The notes under the pieces were generated by a model, which saw only the letters and a program-made list of their open reading frames with translations, did not search any database and was not told the DNA's origin. The translations under genes and the position numbers were made by a program. From Coleophoma eucalyptorum (lineage: Eukaryota; Ascomycota; Leotiomycetes; Helotiales; Dermateaceae), in the NCBI GenBank assembly GCA_026120035.1, contig JALRME010000012.1, positions 186,001 through 250,000 on the forward strand: a stretch of DNA of 64,000 nucleotides, read 5' to 3'. How positions within the stretch are numbered: the first letter of the stretch is position 1; each line of letters begins with the position of its first letter. Positions 54,901 through 64,000 of the stretch are shown here, piece after piece.

Positions 54901-57340
54901 TGATCCTCGCTAAGATTGACAATACTTCCGAGGTAGTGGAAGAGACCTTCGGCAGTCTTGTACTTCTCAAATAGATCAATCAGACGAGTTGGGCCAAGTA
55001 GATCAGAGTACTTGGTTGCGATTTGGACAACTGCTGCAAGATTTTGTCTGATGTTGACCTTCAACATAGCATCGAGACAATCCAAGGACTGCTCAAGTGA
55101 AAGACGACCAAAGAAGTTGGTGAGCCAATCTTGACTAAAGGTTGGTGTAGCGACAATGTTGACAATGACACGCTTGACAGCCTCTGGGTCCTCGTAATGC
55201 TCAAGAGCACGTTGCGACAGGCCTGCTTGCTCGCAAAGTTGGGCGATACGCGCCTTGTCGTAGTATGAGAACATATCGTTGCCAAGAATTGCATCAGCAA
55301 CTTGTGGGGCGTTCATCAAGTTCATCTCCAAAAGACGGGTTTGAAGGTGGCCTTGCTCCGGCTTGTTGTCCTTCAATGCATCCAACAAGAAAGCGGTAGC
55401 AGCTTGAACCATACCTTGGGACTGGAAAACATCCACAACTCGCTCGATATCAACTAGAGATCCACCCTCAGTGTTGGCAAGCTGTGTCGCAAATTCGGCA
55501 CCCTTATCGGGATTGATACGAACAATATGTTGCAAAAGTTGGACATAGTCTGGTTGGTACCCAACTTGAGTAGCGTATGGCAGAATCTTGTCAAATTGTC
55601 CGGTCTCCGCGAAAGCAGCAACAACTTTTTGTGGAACATTTGCTCTCAGGTAAATGCTCAGTGCAAGGTTAATATCGTGAGGTCTAACAATATCACCAAG
55701 CTCCTCAGAACAGTCAAGCTTGTTCTCCTTCATCCACTTCTCTAGCAAGTGCTTGCGATTCTGAGCAAGAACTGGTCTAACAAGCTCTAGTGTCTCGTGC
55801 TTGTTGAGTGTTCCCTTATCCAAGAGCATGCCGAAATATTGGAGAATGACGGACAGTTGACCAGGCTGGGCTGGAACCGCCTTGAATCGCTCGATAGTTT
55901 GTGGGGTTCGAAGGAAGCCACGAGGAGAGTTCGCAGCAATCTTTGCGGCCTCGGCATAGTTACCTGCGCTCAATAGCTGCTCGAATTGGTTCGCGTAGAG
56001 GTTATCAGCACCAGGTAGGCCAGCTCGAGAGGCAAGCTTTACAGCCAAGCCAGAGTTTGCTGGGTTTTGGAGAAGATATGGAATGATGGTGGTCTCATCA
56101 ACAGCAACTGACAGTACTTGTCCTTTTCTATTGACTCCGACAAGTCCTGCAGATTCTGAATCTTGTGCGGTAATGAAGATCGTCTCGCTCGAAATACGGT
56201 TCATGAAGATGCAAGTGCCCGACTCCAGATCGTAAAGGTGGATAAATCCATACTTGGTTACAAGGTAGATGACGCTGTACTTCTGAGAAACTTGCATGGC
56301 GACTGGGAAATCGTTAACTGCTTCTTGTGGGAAGTAGACATCAACAGCCTTCTTCGCGAATGCTGGGTTCGAGGCTTGGTGGTCAACTTCAACAATGTGA
56401 AGCTTTGCGCCAGTTGCTGTTCGAACTGCAAATGTGAAGACCTTGGTATCAGCTGGTGCACCTTCGAGTCTTAATGTTCCGAAAGCTGCCGCGTGTCCTT
56501 CAATTGCTTGACTAATGCCACGATCCCGCGAGTAGAGCTGCATAGCACCAACCACACGTCCTTGCTGCTGCGAGATACCAACAACTACCATCCACTTGCC
56601 ATCGTCGCTCACGCGGTAGTTGATGATTTGGCATCCCTAGCTCTGTTAGCTCTAGCTGCGCAGCTGAAAGTCGTGTGCCCTACCTGGAGATTTGGGTTTC
56701 TCTTGAAGACCTCTACAGGAGCAGCTTGCGATGGATCGAAGACATCCCAGTGATAAACAGTAGTTTCTGTGACCAAACCTAAGCTTGTCTCGCTGAACCA
56801 CTTCCAGAATACGACATCCTCGTTCATGGTCGCTGACTTGAGCTTCGCCTTCTGACCGAGGTCGAAGATCTGCAGTGTCCGCGATTGGGCCTTAAGTGCA
56901 ATGACTTGCTTGTTCCAGTGCATGATGGCACTGTCAGCCTTGATTGGCCGCCGGATGACATTGTTGTTATTCTTTAGGTCGATGATTACCACCTCGGGGG
57001 ATGTTGCTCCAGGCTTCGTCTCGCGGATGCATATGAAGGAATCGGATTCGAGGGTCTACATCGCGAACAGGTTAGCATACGCTCAAAACTGTAGAAAATG
57101 AGATAACATACACATGAGTTGAAACCAATTGATGAGGCCTGCGGAAATAAGATGTCAGTAAGGATGCCCTATTGCAGCTGCCTGCACACCTTCCCCAAGC
57201 TTCAGGAAGCTGTGGAATTAGTGATACTAACCTCGACACCAGCATTTGGCAGCTGGAGCAGCTCCGTAAACTTAATAGGCCTATAAAGATGTTAGCAGTG
57301 GCAGCTCTGAAGGTACTATTCATCCTTACAGAGGTGCCAT
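51994..57340 (-). CDS. CHC1: clathrin heavy chain
   Basis: Forms the triskelion legs of clathrin coats for endocytosis and Golgi-endosome traffic. Six coding exons: 57340-57330, 57278-57230 (49 nt, approximate), a 27-nt exon, 57055-56684, 56636-52404 and 52350-51994, total 1682 residues, the usual length. The N-terminal beta-propeller begins MAPLPIKFTELLQLPNAGVE and includes TLESDSFICIRE. The leg is the long run of alpha-solenoid clathrin repeats through the 4.2-kb exon. The hub and trimerisation region ends with LRYFVDIGSRECYVGMLY, ISWRHGLTDFTMPFMI, a charged coiled segment (KKDNEERKLREKSQEKEE) and the light-chain-side tail QPTGYGGF. The first coding exon is only 11 nt. No frame break. Functional neighbours in traffic are Tvp23 and the Mil1-like gene, but there is no operon logic here. 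Confidence 0.98.
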
Positions 57341-58524
57341 CTTTATGTGTATTCGCGCTGGATGGCGCCTTCACCCTAAACCGTGCTCAGCAGCTCAATA
57401 AACGCCAAATAACACGATAATAAGCGCAAAAATATCGTCAATCGTGTTGGCTCCCAAATCGCAGAAGGGAGAAAGCTATTAGCTTGATGGGAGAGGTTGT
57501 GGGTTGGAGAGTGGTTTAATGTCTAAAAGTTGACAGCAAGCCCGATAGCATCACACTGGCTGCGCAGTGCCAAGCCAAATCTGAGGCTAATTATGTAAGC
57601 AAGATTCTCGAGCTCCAGTCCACACTAGAAAGTGAATAGGGGGCTCGTCTGATGATCTGTTCTCCTTTTCCCGCCTCGCAACCTAAACGAGAAGCGGAGT
57701 TGACTTACCTTACTCTTACCTCTCCTCCCTTACAGTTACAAACACAGCACGCAAAACGACTATCTATCATATTCATTCTCTCTAGTAGAGATATCGTTAC
57801 TCCAAAGGTTTGTCTTCATCAAAAATCAGCAAAGTTACCTACCTAGACTTTTCAGGATATCACGGGATTAGCTGCTTAATTTGCTGCGTGGGAATCTAGC
57901 AGCTTCCACTCTGACGTGATACGGCTCAAGGGCAATTCGACTGATATTTAATTATAGCAAGATCGTAATTCCTTACCAGAACTTAGCTATCAAGTCTAAG
58001 TTTACAGGTTCTCAAGCTTCGATGATAGCAGATGATAACTGTTCAAAGCTTTCTCTTAAATGGCTTGAATAAGGCCGAAAGAGAAGGCACTGGTCTACGA
58101 TTGTAAATCCCACTGAAATTTGCTCGTGCCTTTGAGAAACAGCTTTGCTTTCCTCTCCCGTTCTTTGCTTGCAGTATTGCAGACGTCGATCAAGCACAAT
58201 TGGAAGAAGCAGATGCCTAAATAATAGAAAACATTTCTTTATGGCAAATCATACGATTCTATTTAGAGTAGTGTAAGACCTTTATCGCGCTGTCATAAAG
58301 TGTACCAATGCAACTATAAGTACAGAGAAAAGAAATAGAGGGGCGTATTATGCGTGCCGGCCGAAGAAATCTACCCCAGCCATGGCCACGCTTCTAAAGA
58401 GAAAGTGTCTTGCTTTCTAGCAATGCCCCCAAAACACCAAATGCATCCCTTACTTATCACGTAGACTGTGTTAACTACGCAATCTCAGACGAAATTAACA
58501 GACACAATTTATAATTAAACGGCT
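57341..58524. other. intergenic region
   Basis: Clathrin promoter region and 3' flank of the DHA2-type transporter. No ORF with protein-like character. Confidence 0.5.
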
Positions 58525-60911
58525 TTAAGCAGCAGCCATCTCGATCTTCTTGCCCTTGACACTCCTCCACTCAATTGCTACAGCTCCAATAATGGTCAGT
58601 GCAGCCATGACTGCAGCAACGAGGAAAGCTTGTGTCAAAGCATTGTTGTAAGCTAGCGTAACTCCTGGTAAGAATTGCTTCTCGATCGTGCTCTGAATAC
58701 TGGTTGCGCCAGTCCTGAGCACAATATTGGGATCCAAAGTAGGAACAAATTTGGCAAGATCCTGCGAAAGTTTGTTCGAGAAAATGTTTTGTCCAATGGA
58801 CACAAACAGTGCACCTCCCAATGTTTGCAGAAAGATGATAACAGACGTCCCGATTGGTACTTCTGAAATGTCGAGCACAGTCTGAACTGCAATCAGGGGC
58901 TGCTGCATGCCCAAGCCAATGCCAATACCAGCCTAGATATATAATGTTAGCATCTTTCTCTGTGCAGGCTCTATCATTGGACAATCAAGCGTTATATTCA
59001 ATATCAGGGAATCCTTACAATTGCTTGGTACCCAATCCATTTTTGGTGATCCGTTTCAGGCGTGAATGTAGTCATAAGACCAACGCCAATGGCCATCAAG
59101 ATGGAAGAAGCAATCATCAAAGGAGCATCTATCCTCTATTAGCACTGCCTCCTGCACAATAGGTAAAGTGACCAACTCACAGTAACCAACAACTGTCACA
59201 CCAATACCAGACAAGATAGAGACCAGAACCATAGTCAGAACCATGGGTAAGTTCATGATACCAGACTTGACAGCCGATGCTCCTTTAACAGCCTGAAACC
59301 AGATCGGAAGATAGTAAATCAAGAGTAAGAAGAATGCTCCGAGGGTGAAAGCGAAGAACGAAGCTGACCACATGCTTCGCCTAGACATTAGCTCAGGGGG
59401 GATTGTAGCTGAAGATTTCTTCCAAAACTGGATGCCAATAAAGATACTGATCAGTATACCGAAGAAGATGAACAGCATGATGATTCTCCAGTTTGACCAG
59501 GCATATGTTGTACCTCCCCATTGCAATGCAAGAAGCAGGCAGACGATAGCAGGCATAAATACTAAGAAGGGTGAGCAATCAAATGATAGTGTCGAGCGAC
59601 TGTAGGTCCTACCTAATGTTCCGTATAGATCAAATTCTTTGAGACGCTCTCTCCACCCAAGATCAGAAACAGCTGCACGTTCAGGGGCCGTGAAGAACAA
59701 CGCAATAACAACCATCGTAACTCCTCCTATCGGTAGATTGATGTAAAAACACCACTACAGAAGATCGATGTTAGACCATACTCTTGGTTAATGGGAGGCA
59801 AACAATAAGGTAGTTTCTGTCCACAAAAGAACCAACAATCGAGTGAACGAGGTAAGGGAAACACGTACTCTCCAAGTGGCCTTGTCAGTGAAGACACCTC
59901 CAAGAAGTGGTCCTGCAACTGAAGCAATACCATACCTAATAGAATTTGTCAGCAATATCAAAAATAGTCATCACAGAAATCTTACATGGCACCAATAAAG
60001 CCGGTATACATGGGTCTCTTAGCCAAGGGGACGGAGTAAGCGACGATAATCAAGGCACCACTGAAAATTCCGGCAGAGCCTAAAATGGACAGCACAGTGA
60101 GTATTGCGCTATATTAAGGCATATTGTATGACATACCCAATCCTGCAATTGCACGGCCAATGATAAGTGCAGTTGAGTTTGGCGCTACTCCGCAGATGAG
60201 AGAACCCAATTCAAAGGTGAATATGGCGGCCAAATACACCCATTTGATGGACATGTAGGTGTAAAATTTTCCAAAAAGTAATTGAAACGCAGCGGTAGTC
60301 AGCAGATATGCCGATCCATACCAACCCACATCATTCAAGGAGTGAAACTGATCCGTCTATCATATGATTCGAATTAGAATGGTTCTGTTGTGAAAGTAGG
60401 AGGCAAATGAAGGGCAAGAATGGATGGAAACTAAGCGATGGGTTGCTTACGATTTTTGGAATGGCTGTAGCGATAATAGTATTGTCCTGCGCAACATTAG
60501 CAACTGTTTTTGCTGTATAGATGATGCAGTTCAATTTCCAATGGCGGAAAATAAGTAATGCATTATCCTGGGTTTTGAAGGGTTACTGACCAATGCCATG
60601 AGGAAAACCGACAAGCACAACGCAAGCGAAATCAACCCAAGCTTCATTCCGGTAGGATACTCAACGCCTTCACCACTGGTCATGACCCTCTGTAGGTCGG
60701 CAGCTACCTCTTTCGCAGACTTGACTTGGTGTAATTCATGCTCATCCCCGCCCTTAGAGGGGGTGGGAGAGGCCGAGCCTGCGCGCATCGTCTGTTCGGT
60801 GGTGAGGACTTCATCCTTCTCCTTTTCGTGCATGCTCGGGACTGAACCGTCAAGGGTTTTGCTCGTTTCCGAGGCGGCATCAGGCTTCATAGGTTTCTCG
60901 TTCTCGTCCAT
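58525..60911 (-). CDS. MFS multidrug efflux pump, DHA2 (14-helix) type
   Basis: Proton-driven exporter of drugs, toxins or metabolites at the plasma membrane. It is spliced from roughly ten exons with short introns, about 590 residues. I start at the ATG at 60911 ([11 protein letters not shown]); an in-frame ATG exists at 61007. After a disordered, charged N-terminus of about 90 residues, helix 1 reads [23 protein letters not shown] in separate pieces. DHA2 signatures follow: [41 protein letters not shown], then [16 protein letters not shown] (antiporter motif C) and [10 protein letters not shown]. The C-terminal half has [19 protein letters not shown] and [16 protein letters not shown], ending [10 protein letters not shown]. 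Fungal homologues sit both inside and outside toxin clusters. No biosynthetic gene is adjacent, so a cluster role is not supported here. Confidence 0.93.
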
Positions 60912-62188
60912 GGTGGTGGCGACAGGGGAGAAAGTCGAAGGGAGTTTGAAAATGAAAGGGTGAACTGAAGGAAGCCTGGGGCCGAAGCTAAATCCCAAGG
61001 TCCTCAAGTTTTATTTATTTGTTGCTGTGACCTGTTCGACCGACGCTTCGGCGCAAGAGTGCCCTTGTTGATAGAGGCAGGAGTCTAGGTAGCCTGGGGA
61101 ACTAAGCTAGTGGAAGATCATCCGAGCTTAATACCGTCAATAAAGTTAATCGCTAGAGGGCGAGATGGAGGGATGGAGGGATGGAGGGGATGGAAGGTAG
61201 CAGAGAGTGGCCTGGAGATTTCAGACATTATATTTCCCATGAGCGACTCGCAGTAAGCCGTCAGTCGATGCCCGTCACGGTTTCAATACATACGAAGATG
61301 AAGCAATAGTTCCCGGCCGCAAAAGACATGTATCGTCCCGGGACATTGGTCCCTGTCCTGTGTTCTGCTGGGACGGGGCAAAGTTGCCCCATTCCAAGTC
61401 TTATTATCATGTCAATGTGCAAGCTACTTCGGCCTATTGGCCCGAAAACAACGCAGCCGCCCATCGCATCGTCCAAGGAGGCGGCTCGGAGTTTATGCTT
61501 ATGGGCCAAAGGCGAAATTAAGCGTGGAGGGAGGTAGTCGCGTCGCAAACGACCACCTAATTACGACTCGCTGCGAGCAAACAAGCAAACGCGCGACGAC
61601 AGATGTTCATCTTGCACATTGCTCGGGGGCCGGGTAAAGGGCGTCGGCCCACGTGTGAGTAGTACGATACTGCAGTGCAATGCAGTGCTCGGTGGAAATA
61701 AGAAGGCAGCCCAACATCTGTAAGTAATACGTAACCTTCGTGGGTTGGTGTGCGTGCATGCAAGCGGTTGGGATTACCAAAGGAGTTTGGCTGCCTTTAC
61801 TGTACGTACTTTGAGATTTCCGGAGACCTCAGCCTTCGTCACAGGGTTCACGGCTTGGCCTTGGGTCTCCCGAGTTCTGAGTCACTCGCTCGATTGAGTT
61901 TGCAGCTTATGGAGTCATGGCTTCTTCTTGCTTCTTCTTTCTGCTCTGCTATGCTCTAAACGATCCGAAAATACTTGATCGGTGGCTGCCGTTTTATGTG
62001 CAAAGGCCGCGTGAAAACCCCTCAAGAGACACAGAATCGAATTATACTCCATCCAACATGTCTTGGCCACAATCATCCATTTCTCGTTGAGCTAGCTAAC
62101 TTTTCGCCCCCTCTATTGCCCCCCTAGAGTATGCAACAATTTCAAACAACCAAAGATCGCCATGCTGTCAGTCATTTACATCCATCAT
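60912..62188. other. intergenic region
   Basis: Promoter region of the DHA2 pump and 3' flank of eIF2 gamma. A short GGAGGGAT repeat lies near 61164-61190. No supportable gene. Confidence 0.5.
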
Positions 62189-63851
62189 CTAAGACGAGCT
62201 TGGGTCCAGAGTAACACCAGCAGCAATACTATGGTAAAGAGTTAGCAGATATTTAAGATACGAACTTTAGTCAGCTTACGTGGCCCAACCAATCAATCGC
62301 CAATGCTTCTCAATACGACGGCTCAAAGCAACCTTCTCTCCAACATTCGTGCATGCTGGACTGGTAAGAACCAGCTTGGCGGCGTCCTGTTTAACGGCAA
62401 CAACCTTTGCTCCAGTAGCAGTTGATCCAATGTTCACCATGAGAACCTCGTTCTTAGCCAACTTGGCAACCTTGGCCTGCTTGCCGTCGGCAGTCTTGAC
62501 ACCCAAAAGACGACGAAGAAGATAGTAGTTGACTTCAATCTCAATGTAAATGTCGGGGAGGCGGCCCTTAAGACCAAGAACGAAACCAACCAAACGATCG
62601 GCACGGCAGAGTGTGGGGTCAATTCGGGTACCAACACCGATAAGTCCACCGGGAACAGCATACTTCAGCTCGTTGTTCTCTGAGTTCAAGGTAACGATTC
62701 TGCTGAAAATTGGTGTGCACTTGATAGCTCCCTTCTCATCACGGGTGACAATACCAGGTCGGATTTCAATCTCATCACCAAGCTTAATAACACCGTGAAG
62801 AATACTTCCACCAGCAACACCACCCTTCAAATCCTCAATCTCCGCACCAGGCTTGTTCACATCGAACGATCGAATAACGATCATTTGAGGATCTTGGGTG
62901 AAGTCTCTTGGTGGAACAGGAATGGTTGAAACGATGGCCTCATTGATAGCATCGATGTTGAACTTCAATTGCGCGGAAATTGGAATGATGGGAGATCCAC
63001 CCGCAACGGTTCCACGAATGAACTTCAGAATTGACTGGTAATGCTGGCTTGCGCCGTCTTCTCGCATCAGATCGACCTTGTTCTGGAGGATGATGATCTT
63101 GTCAAGCTTCATAATCTCAATGGCTGCAAGATGCTCGGACGTTTGAGGCTGTGGGCAAGTTTCGTTACCAGCAATGAGAAGAAGTGCTGCATCCATGACG
63201 GCGGCACCAGACAACATAGTGCTCATGAGAATATCGTGACCGGGACAATCAACAAAGCTTTACAGTATTAGCACATATTTCCATAACCTTTAAAGCTTTT
63301 CCGTCATCAATCGGAGCAACTCACGAAACATGTCTGAGCAGACGGTAGGTACCAGAGCATCCATCTCGTTCGCAAGGTGGGTCAACCTCCTTCTCACTCT
63401 TGTAGCTCCTGAAGCATGTAGGTCTTGGGCACTCCTCATTATCACACTTGTAGATCTTTGCGTTCGCATATCCAAGCTTGATTGTGATATTTCGCTCCAA
63501 CTCGTTCTTGAATCGGACCGTCTGTACACCTGAAATAGCCTTTACTACCGTTGACTTTCCGTGTGCGACATGGCCGATGGTGCCGATATTTATGGTTGCT
63601 TGTCTGGCGATAATCTCTGGTGTAAGAGGGCTCAGTGACTTCACATCAAGGTCCTTTGGTTCTGTTTGTGGGGGAAGTGTTGGTCGTATAACAGCTGGTG
63701 CCGCTTCTTTACGGTTGTCCTTCTTCAGTGCGGACTTGGCTGGCTTCTCTAGTTCTTCCACATGGTCATCGTACTCCTGGGTTTGGGATCCAGCGTCAGA
63801 CTCGGAGTCAGAATCCATGTCATTCCCATATTTATCCCCGTTCGCAGCCAT
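62189..63851 (-). CDS. GCD11: translation initiation factor eIF2 gamma subunit
   Basis: GTPase subunit of eIF2 that carries initiator Met-tRNA to the 40S ribosome. Three exons: the first from 63851 to just past the RLLRHVS codons, the second from FVDCPGHD to IGWA, and a short last exon ending LDPSSS; about 520 residues. G-domain motifs: G1 GHVAHGKST (residues 93-101), G3 DCPGHD and G4 NKVD. The zinc-ribbon typical of eIF2 gamma follows G2 ([12 protein letters not shown] ... CERDGCSG). Domains II and III show [19 protein letters not shown] and [20 protein letters not shown]. The N-terminal 70 residues are acidic and disordered, as in other fungi. The gene is complete in the window; its promoter continues to the right edge. 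Confidence 0.97.
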
Positions 63852-64000
63852 GTTGGGTGGTTGTTCTCTCGTCGTGGATCGCGTGGCGGGGTTGAATTTC
63901 TGGTGAAATCTTTCTACGGGCGGTAGGGCTTCTGGTTCAGATGCAAGAGAGAGTGTTAGTAGGTGTGGCGTCTTGTAGCATAAATTCTATGATAACGTAC
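63852..64000. other. right-edge upstream region of eIF2 gamma
   Basis: Leader or promoter sequence; too short to say more. Confidence 0.4.

Noticed and set aside
58525..63851. Secondary-metabolite cluster suggested by the DHA2 efflux pump
   Set aside because: Neighbours are clathrin heavy chain and eIF2 gamma; no synthase, P450 or cluster regulator in the window.

Overview
The window is a gene-dense stretch of a filamentous ascomycete chromosome. The evidence is many short GT-AG introns (about 45-70 nt, often with a CTGAC/CTAAC-like branch point) together with fungal families: a cellobiose dehydrogenase with a CBM1, a Kar9-type microtubule linker, fungal MFS pumps and serine/threonine-rich cell-wall-sensor-like proteins. 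Gene structure and content suit Leotiomycetes or a neighbouring class, but that placement is inference. I see no transposon, tRNA, rRNA, CRISPR array or viral remnant.

Layout. 0.8-4.0 kb: secreted cellobiose dehydrogenase (+). 4.3-7.6 kb: two fungal proteins of unknown function (-). 9.6-12.6 kb: Kar9-like protein (+). 13.3-15.8 kb: two tandem GFA-fold zinc proteins (-). 16.9-18.9 kb: monocarboxylate-type MFS transporter (-). 19.4-22.1 kb: divergent pair of a penta-EF-hand protein (-) and a ChaC-type gamma-glutamylcyclotransferase (+). 22.4-23.3 kb: glycine-rich RRM protein (-). 23.3-26.8 kb: gene-poor with simple repeats. 26.8-29.9 kb: large disordered protein (+). 30.0-32.5 kb: divergent pair of a CitE-like lyase (-) and Utp23 (+). 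33.3-37.0 kb: DUF726/Mil1-type hydrolase-fold membrane protein (+). 39.3-41.1 kb: single-pass membrane glycoprotein (+). 41.9-42.9 kb: Tvp23 (-). 43.2-47.4 kb: pyruvate carboxylase (-). 47.4-52.0 kb: gene-poor. 52.0-57.3 kb: clathrin heavy chain (-). 58.5-60.9 kb: DHA2-type drug efflux pump (-). 62.2-63.9 kb: eIF2 gamma (-).

Most genes are independent housekeeping functions: vesicle traffic (clathrin, Tvp23, Mil1-like, PEF protein), ribosome biogenesis and translation (Utp23, eIF2 gamma), and central or thiol metabolism (pyruvate carboxylase, CitE-like, ChaC, GFA). They do not form a visible pathway cluster. The lignocellulose-facing part is the cellobiose dehydrogenase at the left edge.

I found no convincing new multi-gene system. 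The most unusual features are in gene structure. There is a 5-nt internal exon needed to keep the ChaC gene in frame, two consecutive exons of 8 and 12 nt in pyruvate carboxylase, a 19-nt exon in the PEF gene, and a CBM1 assembled from several tiny terminal exons. Splice models were built by eye from reading frame, GT-AG borders and family motifs. For the genes where I summed exon lengths (cellobiose dehydrogenase, both GFA genes, the MCT-type transporter, PEF, ChaC, the disordered protein, CitE-like, Utp23, DUF726, the membrane glycoprotein, Tvp23, pyruvate carboxylase and clathrin) the totals are divisible by three.
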